A stretch of DNA of 64,000 nucleotides from Zoroaster sp. YZ-2022 (GCA_029582265.1 CM055820.1:17194485-17258484); one strand, 5' to 3'. Counted from the stretch's first letter, positions 34,227 through 46,150 are shown. Numbers and translations: made by a program. Notes: generated by a model not told the origin, from the letters alone.

Positions 34227-36202
34227 TTGGACGTCGGACGGCTTGGCCGCGCGTATACTATAGGAAGGACATGTCCTGATGAGGACGATCAAGCATCGAA
34301 ACGTCCAGTTGTAACCTCCAGTTCTTTTCAGAACTAATTACTACTCTAATACTAGAGAATTTCACACGGGTGTCACCGCAATACTAGTCTTACGTTGTGA
34401 ATAGTTAGCTGGGTGAAACTGCCAGAATTGGAGCTGTCTCTGTCGGCATCTTCAGCAACAAAGAAGTCTAAGTCAAGACTAAGAAGAGTAGCTTTACTGT
34501 TCTATATATAGGATAGGGTCTAACTCTAACGTTAGGTTAGGTTAGAAAAGTTCAGTCAGATAATGTGTATTAAAATCATCAGACTGATGAGAATGGTCAA
34601 TATTATCATGCAGCCATGCAGTACGCTTTTATGTGCACTAACTACCTCCAGACTGTCTATGGTTAGATCATGGAGGTAGAATAAGATGTAACGTTAGTCC
34701 GAGATCGACTTTAAATATGCTAGTATATAGTCAGATGATGATTCAAATAATTGCATTATATGGTGCGCACAATGCTGTTTGTCATGTTTAATTCTCCCAC
34801 AATATGGTAGGTATGTGCGTATTCCACGCATTGTCGCAAATCTTTTTGGCCGCGGCCTCAATCTCGGGTTGAATCGCCGTGGCGAAGACACCGTGGAGAT
34901 AGCGCTTTGTAACGTTTCGCTGTGGCCGTTCTTTTTAACGTACCCAGGAGCTTTTTTTTCGAAGACGTAGATCACATATTCTACTTCAACCTCGTTCTCA
35001 AATTTTCTGAATGCGGCATCTAGAAGTTTCCAAAAAAAAATCTCGAAATTTGGGTTTGTTCTTGCTCATCAAAACCATCGACGATTTACTCAAAGGTGAT
35101 TAGTATACCTTATCAAACCACACTACTAATTTTTCTATACTTGTTTTCTACCTCTTGGCCAATTTTGACGGCGATTGGACGATTCGCAGTTACGTTTTTT
35201 TGATGAGCAGAAATCGATGTCAACCAAAGATTGTAATGCGCCGCGTTCAAGCACGCTACATTGTGTACCATTTTTGATGTCAACAAAACGAACGTTCATC
35301 AATCGGCCGAATTTTCAGTCCGATAAATCGTCCGTTTAAACCTATATACATCGGCGTAACACAATAATATTAGTTCTCATAACTTATTTCATTTTTTTCA
35401 TTTTTCCAGTCCAATATTATTATTATTTTTTTAATGTTTAATTAAATCAGGGATAAGAATTTCTCGCGGATTTCAGTAGGCCTATAAATATTTAAAAATC
35501 CTCATATTTTGAGTAATTTGAATGTTTTTTTAATTTTTTTAATTTATTTTCATTATTTTGTTTCATACATGTATATATACAGTCCAATATAATTTATAAA
35601 TTGTTCTAATATTTAATTAAATCAGGGATGAGAATCTTTCGAAGATTTCAGTGTAAAAATATAAAAATAGTCCTCAGATTTGAGTATTTTTTTTTTTTTC
35701 ATTATTTTTTTCATTATTTTTTTTTTTTAAACATTTTTTTGGTATTTCTTATTTGTAAATCAGCACTACAAAACAAACTAATCATTGAATTAGCCTGGAA
35801 ATAGGTTATTATTCTTCCTCTTTTCCCAAGCATTCCAGTGATACCAACCTTTTGAAAATCGGACAAGAATTTTGAAAGTTATGATATGGAATCCGAGAAA
35901 ATCTAGGAAACGGGTCACAAGTCAAATTTACATTTCTTTTGTTTTTCCTTATAAAATATTTGCCATTTACAGGACTAAAATTGCCGGATTCAACATGTCA
36001 TAACTTCCTTATCTTTGGTCACAGGAAGATGATCCTTATATCATTGTAATCGTCTATTCAAGACCTTGACAATGATACCAGTTGTATTGGAATCTGTTAA
36101 TTTTGAAATTTTTTGTCACATAGCTAAATATGGTGACAGAGTTGGTGCATGACCTTGTCCATGGAGGTATATGACCCAGTGCACAAGCAGTCTAACTGGT
36201 AG

Positions 36203-36844
36203 TCTTGGTTCAAAACTGTGTTTGTATGTTTATGATACACGATGAACCGCTATCAAACACAGTCTTGGGAACTTTGTAGAATCTCCCCCCGAAAATGGGG
36301 GGAAACCACTACGCATGCGTCAATTTGAAATGCTAGCGCAGCCCACATTTTTTGGTGCGCATGCGCATAAAAAACAACTGACTTGCCGTGGAGTTGTCGA
36401 TCAGTGAACACGACAGTCTGTTAATGGGATTCTAGCCGGCCAATTGTCATCGGGCAAGCTCGGTGGTCGAGAGGTTAAGATGTCTGCACTAGTTAGCAGG
36501 AGGTCGTGGGTTCGAATCCCGCTCGAGTCGCCTGTGTAGTTTTTTCACAGACACTCGGAAAGCACTGAGTATACAGTGCTATACACACGTCGGTGTAGGG
36601 CAAAATTAATCAATCGTTTATCTCCCGACGCAAGAATTTCACCAACCTATACGATCAGTCTGTTGTTTGTGCACGTGCGCACCAAAAATGTGGGCCGTGC
36701 GCTAGCATTTCAAATTGACGCATGTGTAGTGGTTTCTCCCCCATTTTCAGAGGGAAATTATACGAAGTTCCCAAGGTTCGTATGTATGGTAGCGGTTCGT
36801 GATTGTAGCGTTCGTGTAGCATAAACATACAACACAGTTTTGAA
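36203..36844. mobile_element. Long fold-back element carrying a SINE in its loop
   Basis: Arms of about 215 bp (36203-36420 and 36655-36844) are inverted imperfect copies. TCTAACTGGTAG is repeated exactly at 36191-36202 and 36845-36856 as a target duplication. SINE-B occupies the middle, flanked by CAGTCTGTT. HAL-MFSD3 intergenic region. Confidence 0.85.
36427..36652 (+). repeat. SINE-B inside the fold-back element
   Basis: GGCAAGCTCGGTGGTCGAGA, GTCGTGGGTTCGAATCCCG and tail GCAAGAATTTCACCAACCTAT; flanked by CAGTCTGTT on both sides. Confidence 0.9.
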
Positions 36845-37426
36845 TCTAACTGGTAGATCTTTTGTTCAGGCTGTCTGTGTAGCTAAAGCGGTGTGACACC
36901 CCCCTCCCCCTCCCCCTCCCCCCCCACATATTTGTTCTCACTTTCTTGCATGGCTGATAAAGGTTTCACTGTCTTGGATGGCTTGATCCAAGGTCGGCAA
37001 ATAACCCACCAAATGAGACCTTCGAGGTAGGCTTGTAGTTTTTGTGCCGTAAGCCTACCCCCTCATTTTTTGAGGCAAAATTGTACCCCTAACCGTTTAC
37101 CCCTATCTCACAATTTCTCATGCCTACCTCCCCTCTCACTATACAGCCCTGAGACCTTTAGCAACCATGCTTGTGGGTATCTTGGTCAGGTGAAAACACA
37201 GATTCTTAATATGTAAAAATTGCATGTAATTCAATGGTAAAGCACATGGCTGCATTGAATACCGATGTACTATACACTATTAGTGAAAACAGCTATCTCA
37301 AATTAATGATCCTTCAACAATGGCGTCACAGATACTGCTCCTACCATTGCAACGTACACAAAATTTGTAAAAGGTCTATTCTTTTTTATAAAAAAGATTC
37401 ATTGGCAAACGAAGTCACCCCCTTAA

Positions 37427-37730
37427 CTCTTATGTGACTACAAAGGGTCAAAATCAGTCAAAATGTTGATATACTTGCCAAGGTATATCTAGTACACTTA
37501 AAAGTCAAACACGATGTAGTATGTACATTTACAGGTCAAAATGAGTTGACCGTTTTTGACTGGTAAAAGCATTGTCTTGTATTGTTCAGGGTGGTCAAAA
37601 TGACAGTAAAAACCAGTCAAAGACCCCCCCCCCCTGGTGTGCACAATTAGTTCAACAGTCAAAACGGGTAGTTGACTGGTTTTTGACCACTATAGCTACT
37701 CCCCAGTAAAGTCCAGCTAAAGTAGGAGGG
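37427..37730. mobile_element. TTAA-flanked MITE, AGTAGGAGGG right end
   Basis: TTAA at 37423-37426 and 37731-37734; the right end AGTAGGAGGG matches the family, the left end is eroded. The middle (GACCGTTTTTGACTGGTAAA) is shared with 57544-57805. It ends about 125 bp upstream of the MFSD3 ATG. Confidence 0.7.
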
Positions 37731-37857
37731 TTAATTGTCTCAGCTAGCTCATTACACATTGCATGAAACATCCACACAAACATGCCCTATTGAATACTGC
37801 AGCCTTAATCAACGATCTTTAACTCTTAAAATCGACAGCTCACGGTAAAGATCGACT

Positions 37858-37950
37858 ATGACCGGTTTTTGTTTGAACCGTGTTGCCAACAGTAAGATTT
37901 GGTGTCTTCTGATGTTGTACTTTGTGCAAGGAATTCCTTATGGTTTTCAG
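37858..37950 (+). CDS. MFSD3: MFSD3 exon 1
   Basis: 31 codons from ATG to CAG, donor GTGAGC. Encodes [20 protein letters not shown] then [11 protein letters not shown]; the VQGIPYG motif matches VQGLPYG in helix 1 of vertebrate MFSD3. Confidence 0.92.
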
Positions 37951-40900
37951 GTGAGCTATTATTTTCAGGTAAGTTTATTTATCCAATTTATGTTTTGAAT
38001 TTTATTTTGTTAATTTTATTTTCTAGCTCAGCATTCGATAACCAACAGTGTCAATGTCACAAGACAAACCTTTTGGTATCAACTCCCTGTAGTCGCTAGC
38101 TCAGACCAATGGGGTCTTGATAGTTTTTGCGACCAAGGACAAGCATGTTATAAAAAGTTGGCTTTTGCAATGTGATATAAATTCTATATCATAAATTATT
38201 AGCATAATACATTAAATGTGCCATTCGTGACTGACAACTTTTAATACTCTCATTTTATATAATTCCACTAAGTACCAACAACTAAATTCACTTTTCCTTG
38301 CATAAGTATTGCTATTTTGGAAAGGGATATAGGTTGAAATTCGAGGAGGATTTTAAAACACAAGTACATACATGTATGGCCTGATATCACATTAAATCAA
38401 ATTCTGTTTTCTTATGAAATTAAACATAAGGTCTCAAGGTCTTGACCTTGGTCTTAAACACAAAAGTTTTGGTCTTGGTCTCGGACCAGGGGGGTCTTGG
38501 TCTTGGTCTTGGTCTTAGACCTTCTGCACCTTCAGGTCTTGGTCTCGGACCAGTGGGTCTCGGTCTTGGTCTTGGTCTCGGTCTCAGACCTTCTTCACCT
38601 TCAGGTCTTGGTCTCGGACCAGTGGGTCTCAGTCTTGGTCTCAGAGCTTCTGCACCTTCAGGTCTTGGTCTCGGACCAGTGGGTCTCGGTCTTGGTCTCA
38701 GACCTTCTGCACCTTCAGGTCTTGGTCTCGGACCAGTGGGTCTCAGTCTTGGTCTTGGTCTCAGACCTTCTGCATCTTTAGGTCTTGGTCTCGAACCAGT
38801 GGGTCTCGGTCTTGGTCTTAGTCTCAGACCATCTGCACTTTCAGGTCTTGGTCTCGGACCAGTGGGTCTCGGTCTTGGTCTTGGTCTCAGACCTTCTGCA
38901 TCTTCAGGTCTTGGTCTCGGACCAGTGGGTCTTGGTCTTGTCTCAGACCTTCTGCACCTTCAGGTCTTGGTCTGGTCTCAGACCTTCTGCACCTTCAGGT
39001 CTTGGTCTCAGACCTTCTGCACCTTAAACATAAGGTCTCAAGGTCTCGACCTTGGTCTTAAACACAAAAGTTTTGGTCTTGGTCTCGGACGAGTGGGTCT
39101 CGGTCTTGGTCTTGGTCTCAGACCTTCTGCACTTTCAGGTCTTGGTCTCGGTCTCATTAATCTCTCTTTTATCTGACAGGCTGGCTTTTTGCCCATCTTC
39201 CTCCGGTCCCGCGGCACGTCTCTCACCAGCCTCGGACTCTTCAAGGTCCTCCTCCTGCCCTGGATGCTGAAGGTCCTCTGGGCCCCTCTCTTGGAGCGCT
39301 GCACCTCCAGACGAACCAGCTTACTCTGGAGCCTCGTTGCTATGGTAACGGTGTGCACTATGGCCTCATGCATCTCACCGGATCAGACCGCACTACTGTG
39401 CATCGTCATCTTCCTGTTGAACCTGTCGGCGTCGACGCAAGATATCATCGTGGATGCCATAGCGATACAGATCCTGAGCGAATCGGAACTCGGTGCCGGC
39501 AACACCGCCCAGGTCGTTGGTTACAAAGTAGGCTCCATTGTTGGAGGAGGGGTGCTCATCTGGCTGATTACTTACACCGAGTGGAGGGGATTATTTATTC
39601 TACTTTCTGGACTTTACATTTCAACAATATTACTTGTAATGCGGCTGGATGAACTAAAACAGTGTACTAGTACTGACAGGAGCAATAATTACGTTACCAA
39701 CGGCGATTGTGCTTATATTCAGGGAAAGAGGGAGACACTTCAGAGGGAAACTAACTCCAAGGTACAATCTGCTATCCAACTTATCAGGGGAATTGTTAAC
39801 ACCCCTCATACAAAGTGGATGATGGTCTTCGTAATATTTTATAAACTAGGTAAGGTGATGCCCAGTGATCTTGATCGTGATTCTGTAAAATGTATGTTTG
39901 CCTGGTGTTATTGCATACTATATGTATACCTGATGTACAGAGTAAGCGTAGCATACGCTGTGTGGACCTGAGAACAAAAGATGTCCACAGAATGTACATG
40001 TAGGTACTTGATACGTTATGTGGACACACGTCCACACAGTGTTTTCGTCAATCAGAAAAGTTCGATTTTCTCGAAAAGGAAGCATTTTTCTAGGCAGGTT
40101 TTTTGTCTCAAAATGGAGTAGATTATGAAAAGGGAAAACTGAGACGAAATCCGCTCCAAAAACACTCTTCTGTGGAAATGGCAAGGGTTTTAATAATTTC
40201 ATATCCTTAAGTACACGAGAACAAAAGAATGTCCACACAGGGTATGTCGCAAAGGTTTGTGCGTGTGTGAGCGCATTCAAACCGGGGACATATAAGAAAA
40301 GGGACAATAGTCCCCGGTTGCTATCACAATGGAGAACAATATGTCCCCGCTTTTTTGGACAAAGGAATTTGACAAAGGATGTCCCCGATTGCAGGCGTTT
40401 ACACACGTGTGTGTGTGTGAACAAGTGTTACAAGCACTGTGTGGACCTGAGAACAAAAGATGTCCACACAATGTAGGAACTTGAAACGTTATGTGGACTT
40501 ACACACGTCCACACAAGGTTTTCGTCAATCAGAAAAGTTCGATTTTCTCGAAAAGGAAGCATTTGTCTAGGCAGGTTTTTTGTCTCAAAATGGAGTAGAT
40601 TATGAAAAGGGAACACTGAGACGAAATCCGCTCCAAAAACACTCTTCTGTGGAAATGGCTTTTAAGAATTTTAAGAAAAGGGTTTTAAGAATTTCATATC
40701 CTTAAGTACACGAGAACAAAAGAATGTCCACACATGGTATGACGCAAAAGTTTGTGTGTGTGTGTGTGTAGCATCTAGCGCACATTAGCTAGTCACCCAT
40801 GATGCGCTGGTTTCTTAAAATCTTGAGCAAAGTCTGTGGCATGCAATGTCATGAATGGCCCAAATCCTTTGTTCTTGGAGTACTGTGGCTGAAGGGGTTG

Positions 40901-43900
40901 TTACCTGTAGAAACAGTTTTACCAACATTTCAAGTTTTGCATGTACTTGTATGAAAATTCCCTTTAAGACCATACAAAATGGTAAATATTTTCAACCCTA
41001 TATTAAAAAGTAAGTAAATTCTAAGTAGGATTAACCAAAAATAAGACTTTCATTATTTTTCTATTAATTAACCCTACAAAAAAACTTATGTACTTTGCCA
41101 CTTCCGCAAACGACAGGCCCGAAACAAAAGCCGTCGGGGGCACTTTCACTGAGCCTATTTTGATGACGTACATTTACGGGAGGGTGAACACCACAACTGT
41201 TTACTGCGGTACGTTTTGTACACAAAGCATGTTACATCGCGTACAGCTGCAAAAATAAGTTAACCAACTACGACTTCCGAAAATGTTTTTGAAGAAGCTT
41301 CCAAAAGTAGTACTGACCAATTGTGTTGTTCATCATCATCACTTGATGGAGATTATACTGATGCTGAAGGTGGTGAAATAAGGGACATTGAATCGTATAA
41401 ATTTGAGCCCAAAATGGACGAAATCCAGGTGAAAATGGTAAAGCAGAAGGTCCGGACACCTGCATGTACATGTACAAGCCACGGACATATGCAGCGACAG
41501 CCAGACCGTTGTTAGGACGGCTGCTTCTAGCTACCGCCGTAAAAGTACGTCATAAAAATAGGCAAAATGTTTGCTGCCGCCACGGGTCACAACTAAAAAC
41601 AGTTACATTGCAGATTTCAACCGCTGGAATTTTGGCTGCAAATTATGATTTTTTCCCACCGTTTCTGATTTGTTTAAATATTTTTTGGGAATAGCATATA
41701 AATAATTAAATACATATATGTACTAAACACTTTCGAGTAAATAAATCAAGGCACTTTGTATGGTCTTTAAATCAGAAGGGACTGTTGTCACTTAGGGTAC
41801 TCGCCAATGGTACCCAGGCAATCTCAATCCTATGTAGGTTTGTGAACTTTTATGATTGCCTGGGTACCATGGGGCATACCCTGGGTACCATTGGGGTGTA
41901 CCCTGGGTAACAAGGACCCCTTCCGCAGTACTAGTATTATACCATGGACTATGTTATTACATGACTGGTACACTTCATGAAGGTAATTGATTTCTGGTTA
42001 TATTAACTGGAAACTCTGGGGAAACGTTTCATTTGCCAAATCTGAATGACTTTTCAGCTTTCCCCTCAATACTTTGTGATGTTCTCGCAGGTGAAATGGG
42101 AGCCGTTGTCATGTTTCCTCTCTACCTGGTGGATCACGGTATACAAGTCAGCGAGGTCGGTGTACTGACCGGGGTCGCCGGTCAAGGGTTATCCATTGCA
42201 GGGTCATTGGCTGGTGGGTGGATGCTGTCCAACCAGAGACTGAGGTATGTTACATTTGCTTTTATTTTTTTCTGAATGTGAATGGGGGGCGTCAATAATG
42301 TGTGTATGTTCCAGCTATTGTGGCCATCGATGGAGGTCCCCTGTCCAATGTGGCCAGTTTACGATGGTCCCGTTAAAATGCAAATTGCACAACATGTGAT
42401 GAAGATGAACATTATAATTCGCTGGACTGTGTGGACACTTTCTTGCAGAACTCTGCAATAGTAATGAGCTGCTAAATCAGTTTGGCATCAAAGATTTTAG
42501 GGTGAAGTCAAAATGGTTTTCCCTGAGTGTGGGGATGATCGTGAAAATCTAAAACAAATCTTGTAATTTTCTCCAGGAGGTCTTCACAGATTCCACATGT
42601 ATGTTCTCCATGCAGTGCTGCCTAAATATTTTTTTTTTAAATGAGGCACAATGCTCTCCCTGCATGCAATGAAGTTTTTCCTTCGTTCTGCCCTTCTAGC
42701 CAGAGAAAGCTCCCTCAATTACTTTGCAGTTTGCTCTTCTGGGAAACCCTCTCTCTGCCGTTTCCCTCCCTCCCCGATACTACCACACCCTGGGACCAGT
42801 CCTTGAAAAGCCACTGATTTTCTAAGACACACATCATCTTTACAAAGAGTCTATCACAAACTGTAGATTGATCTCCTTCAGGTTAAAGTTTCCTTCTTAA
42901 TTCCTTCTTCTTTAACTTCAGCCTGACGCCTTCAAGTGTTCTCCCCGTTCTCTTCAAGCTGAGACTCCTCCCCATGTTACTTCAGACAGCTGTGATCTGT
43001 TACAATTATTCAGACACAAGCGTGCCATTATATGGTGAGTAATTGGCCGCCTTTAAATTGGGGTAAAGTGCTGTGCATTCACAGGGCATTTTGGAACCGG
43101 GTATTACCCGGTACCCGGCTGCTGTAATTGTCCAGTTCCTGGGTACCCGTAAACAAGTTCGGGAAAAAAACGGATTTTCCCGACAGTGGCAATTACTCGT
43201 GCAATGCATAGGTCTACACAGCACAAGACAGTGAAATTCATTTCCATCTGTTCATTACCATTACGTTCATAAAAAATAATAACACAAAAAAAAATACCTC
43301 AAAAACTTTTCAGCTGATCAGCTGATTTCCCCTTTTTTTTGGTTACTCAGCTGTGCCATTGAAAACTGAAAAACAAGGTACAAAGTCTGGCTGTGTGGCT
43401 GGCACTTTCCTCTCTTTTGGACAAACTGCAGTTACATACCTGATTATTGTTATGAATTTTATGAAGTAATACAAAGTACCTGAAACCTTTATTATAAACG
43501 TGGAAGATCGGTAAGTGTTCACCAAAGACTGGCATTCGGTTTCTGAAATGTTTACATCATATTTTATAAAGTGGGTTTCGGGTACCTGAAGTGGTAATAC
43601 AGGAACCAGGTATTGAACTCAATGGTCGGGTACTCGGCACAGGCCTACTGTGGTGTACAATAATAATAATAATAATGTGGACTTATATAGCGCACGTATC
43701 CACCAAACTGGTGCTCAAGGTGCATTATATTATTACCCCTGCTCATCAGGCTCATAAATCACTCCTGCAACCATCTCAGCTCCCTGGGGAGTATACAGCT
43801 CAATTGCTGCCATTACAGCGCATATAGGGCTAATCAAACACAACAACCAACTCTGCCCTCACAGGTACCCATTTACCCCTGGGTGGATAAAAGCAATTAT

Positions 43901-44811
43901 GGTAAAGTGTCTTGCTCAAGGACACAAGCACCATGGCCGCGGGCGGGATTCGAACCCACATTCTGACGACTCAGCCATCAGAACACAAATCCGATGCACT
44001 AGACCGCTCGACCATGGCACTCCACACCATGGATTTCTGCCGAATTCACATCTTTTAACCAATGCGATTTACAAGCAAGCAAGTATCAACTCTTGTACCA
44101 TCACAGTTACTATACAGTCAGTGCATTAACCCCAACTACCCCAAATCCTGCAAAATCCTCCAAGGGGCACTTTTTGGGGAAAATTCAGCACTGTTGGAAA
44201 CTGGTACTTTCACCTCTTCAAATGGGGCAAAATTACTACCTGGCAAGAAGTACAGGCCATAAGTGCTGAATATGAAAGATCAATGAAAATGCATGGTGCA
44301 TTTTGAAGATAAGGGCATGTTTCCAAAAGTGCACTCTGATGGATTTTGGAGGATTCAGGAAGGTTCCTAGACAGAATACCTAGGGGGTCAGGGTTAAAGA
44401 AAGTTCCTAGCCAGAATACCTAGGGAGTTAGGGTTAATGTATAGTGCAGAGTTAATGATTGTGTCATCGTTTCTTTAGCATCTAGAATCTCATCTGGATA
44501 TTAACTTTTACACTCTTTCCACAGGCGTCTGCATTGTGGCCATGTGCCTCCTGCAGATGATAGGGGGCGCTGTCACAATCTGTACCTTCACCCTGATGAT
44601 GGAGTGCTCCCAGCATGCACCGCACAGTATCCAGGCAACCCACTACACGGCCCTAGCAACCATGGAAGTGATGGGCAAACTGGTGTTCATGTCTGTGGCC
44701 GGTTGGCTTGTGGACTGGCTGGGATATGGGACAATATTCTGTTTGTTTGTTGCTTTGTCTGCTTGCGGTCTTGTAATGTTGAGACCAGAGGTGAAAACGA
44801 GCTTACCTTAA
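37858..44811 (+). CDS. MFSD3: Major facilitator superfamily domain-containing protein 3, complete
   Basis: A 12-helix membrane transporter of the MFS branch related to the acetyl-CoA transporter SLC33A1; its substrate is not settled. Exons 37858-37950, 39180-39849, 42091-42244, 42922-43034 and 44525-44811 give 1317 nt, 438 residues, with all junction phases consistent (human protein about 412). Seen: [20 protein letters not shown] in helix 1 across the first junction, [10 protein letters not shown] (from about residue 117) and [13 protein letters not shown] in the middle, [20 protein letters not shown], and C-terminal helices [19 protein letters not shown]. The ATG at 37858 is in frame and close to the family start. 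The last codons are duplicated downstream, and a MITE begins at the stop codon. Introns carry a GGTCTY array (1), fold-back repeats (2) and a TTAA MITE plus a SINE (4). Confidence 0.94.
38437..39160. repeat. GGTCTT/GGTCTC array in MFSD3 intron 1
   Basis: Higher-order units of about 60 bp (CTTCTGCACCTTCAGGTCTT then CTCGGACCAGTGGGTCTC) recur roughly ten times. The array ends about 20 bp before the exon 2 acceptor. Confidence 0.93.
39180..39849 (+). CDS. MFSD3: MFSD3 exon 2
   Basis: 670 nt from a TCTGACAG acceptor to GTAAGG. Encodes helices 1-6 and the hydrophilic central loop. The loop ([15 protein letters not shown] onward, about 50 residues) is longer than in vertebrates. Confidence 0.94.
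39955..40770 (-). repeat. Duplicated GTGTGGAC elements around a GGGGACA element, MFSD3 intron 2
   Basis: Two copies of one unit of about 300 bp (TGTGGACCTGAGAACAAAAG...) flank a separate element (40265-40435) with GGGGACATA/TGTCCCCG inverted words. All are bordered by (GT)n. Confidence 0.85.
41152..41566. mobile_element. Element with GCCTATTTTNATGACGTAC ends, MFSD3 intron 2
   Basis: GCCTATTTTGATGACGTACA at the left inverts to GTACGTCATAAAAATAGGC at the right. It encloses a plus-strand frame with [20 protein letters not shown], then [11 protein letters not shown]; the I-x2-Y-x-FEP word resembles P2X7-like cysteine-rich genes spread by transposons, but the match is short. Likely a cargo remnant or decayed transposon gene. 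Confidence 0.5.
41795..41930. repeat. GGTACCCAGGCAATC inverted repeat element
   Basis: CCAATGGTACCCAGGCAATC and GATTGCCTGGGTACCATGGG are inverted around a 30-base middle, followed by two more TACCCTGGGT words. MITE-like, MFSD3 intron 2. Confidence 0.75.
42091..42244 (+). CDS. MFSD3: MFSD3 exon 3
   Basis: 154 nt from CTCGCAG to GTATGT. Encodes [20 protein letters not shown] and [19 protein letters not shown], helices 7-8 of the MFS fold. Ends in phase 2. Confidence 0.93.
42245..42921. other. MFSD3 intron 3
   Basis: 677 bp without recognisable repeats; C/T-rich before the acceptor. Confidence 0.6.
42922..43034 (+). CDS. MFSD3: MFSD3 exon 4
   Basis: 113 nt from AACTTCAG to GTGAGT. Encodes [20 protein letters not shown] then [17 protein letters not shown], the helix 9 region. 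Phases 2 in and 1 out match the neighbours. Confidence 0.88.
43658..44024 (-). repeat. SINE-A, full-length, in MFSD3 intron 4
   Basis: Reverse copy: (AAT)n tail at the left, B box GGGATTCGAACCC, head GCGGTCTAGTGCATCGGAT in reverse. Confidence 0.9.
44130..44433. mobile_element. TTAA-flanked MITE, family 2, in MFSD3 intron 4
   Basis: TTAA at 44126-44129 and 44434-44437. Its right-end module (TTCCTAGCCAGAATACCTAG) is duplicated, giving two possible ends (44393 and 44433), both followed by TTAA. About 90 bp left of the exon 5 acceptor. Confidence 0.85.
44525..44811 (+). CDS. MFSD3: MFSD3 exon 5 (terminal)
   Basis: 287 nt from TTCCACAG to TAA. Encodes [40 protein letters not shown] and the last helices, ending RPEVKTSLP. 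Confidence 0.94.
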
Positions 44812-45196
44812 AAGATACAGTATTGTCACGATCAGAGCAGACTTTCAACAAGGCATGGAATAGGTGTCCAAGTTTAAAATGAACACAATGACTGGCTCAT
44901 TTATCTTGTAATGTTGAGACCAGAGGTGAAAACGAGCTTACCTTAAAAGATACAGTATTGTCACGATCAGAGCAGACTTTCAACAAGGCATGGAACAGGT
45001 GTCCAAGTTTAAAATGAACACAATGACTGAAAATTTCTGGCTCATTTATGCAGCAGCAACAGTAATTTCAGTCACCGAGTTAATCTAAAACTAGTACTCC
45101 GATTCCATGCCCTGTTGATTGTGACGATACTGTCCCTTTAAACTAGGACACAGATTTCATGCCCTGTTGATCGTGATGATATTGTCCCTTTAAAGC
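44812..45196. mobile_element. Fold-back MITE family 3, duplicated, at the MFSD3 stop codon
   Basis: The first half starts within two bases of the MFSD3 TAA. The unit from the last MFSD3 codons to the MITE mid-part recurs 135 bp downstream. A complete right half follows to TTGTCCCTTTAAA at about 45196. Confidence 0.8.
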
Positions 45197-45569
45197 AACT
45201 GTGTATTTTTTTAATGATTTTTAAAAATTAGAGTAAATATATTTATTATGAAAACCATTTCCTTAACTATTTGTAGTTTTAAAGGTGGTCTTGTAATGTT
45301 GAGACCAGAGTTACAAACTAACTTATCTTAAAGAAACTGCATAGTTTAATAATAATAATAAAGATTTGTAGCGCGCACATATCCACCCTGCTGGGCACTC
45401 AAGGCGCGGAAACAAAGAAAAAACATGAATACAAACAATATACAATGATAGCATAGGAGAAAAAAAAATTATGTACTGAGATACATGTACCTACAATGCA
45501 ATTACAAATATACATCATCTTTGAAGAATTGTGACATAAGATGAGTTTTAAGCATTGACTTAAATCTAG

Positions 45570-45806
45570 TTATACTATGACAAGATTTGAGTTTAGTTGG
45601 AAGATGATTCCAGAGTCTCGACAGAAAGACCTATCACCCCAGTTCCGTTTTGAAGTTGGTTCCTTTAGGAGTGACATGTTGCTGGAGCGCAAATTGCGTG
45701 ATGGAGTGTAGACTTTAAGCAGTTCAGAAATATAAATTGGAGCAATACTATTAAAAGATTTGTAAACAATTCTCTGTGAAACAGGAAGCCAGTGCAGTTC
45801 TTTCAA
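45570..45806 (-). pseudogene. LINE reverse-transcriptase C-terminal fragment
   Basis: Reads LKVYTPSRNLRSSNMSLLKE after KELHWLPVSQRIVYK. LHWLPV..RI.YK...APxYISELL..Y.PSRxLRSS is the C-terminus of many LINE proteins; an internal deletion joins YK to SFNSIAP. Its 3' end with (AAT)n is at 45345. Confidence 0.8.
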
Positions 45807-45892
45807 GTTTTTATGATTTGTAAGATAAATATATATTAATTTTATAAAAACAATTTCCTTTACTTTATTTGGTTAAAATCATGTTTACATCA

Positions 45893-46150
45893 TTGTTAAA
45901 ACTTATATAAGTTTTGAGGCTTTGCATGGTGGAATATCGATATCGTTTCGGTTTGCGGTAACACCATGTGTTAATCTCAACTAACGCGAAGCTGAGGTAC
46001 AGGTTCTGAAAAGAACCTTATCGCACAACTCGTATCTCAACCTTCGTTAAGTGAGAAAGGTTCAAGGGAGAACCAATTTCGGGCAACTCGTTTTTTCTCT
46101 ACTGTCGCTAAGTGAGAAATATGGTTCAGGGAGAACCATGGGGACTTATG
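45893..46150 (-). repeat. Inverted copy of the Penelope-linked 3' module
   Basis: Reverse complement of 49383-49612 over almost its whole length, from AAAACTTATATAAGTTTTGA to GGTTCAGGGAGAACCATGGG. The two copies flank the CR1-like remnant. Confidence 0.88.

Larger units (their letters stand above)
33369..37857. promoter_or_regulatory. Head-to-head intergenic region between HAL and MFSD3
   Basis: Both start codons face outward across 4.5 kb, so both promoters should lie here. It holds a MITE (33634-33921), a 28-bp-arm hairpin (34162-34226), the Penelope-linked motif (34276), a fold-back element with a SINE (36203-36844) and a TTAA element (37427-37730). I see no clear TATA box. 34400-36190 is otherwise AT-rich and featureless, apart from a broken basic reading frame on the minus strand near 34780-34975. 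Confidence 0.4.

Noticed and set aside
34694..34975. Basic minus-strand reading frame near 34.8 kb
   Set aside because: Similar-looking peptides appear in two frames with stops, and there are no splice sites or recognisable motifs. At best a decayed transposon gene.
38442..39176. 244-residue Gly/Leu-rich open frame on the plus strand
   Set aside because: It is a translation of the GGTCTT/GGTCTC array; real coding starts at the MFSD3 exon 2 acceptor.
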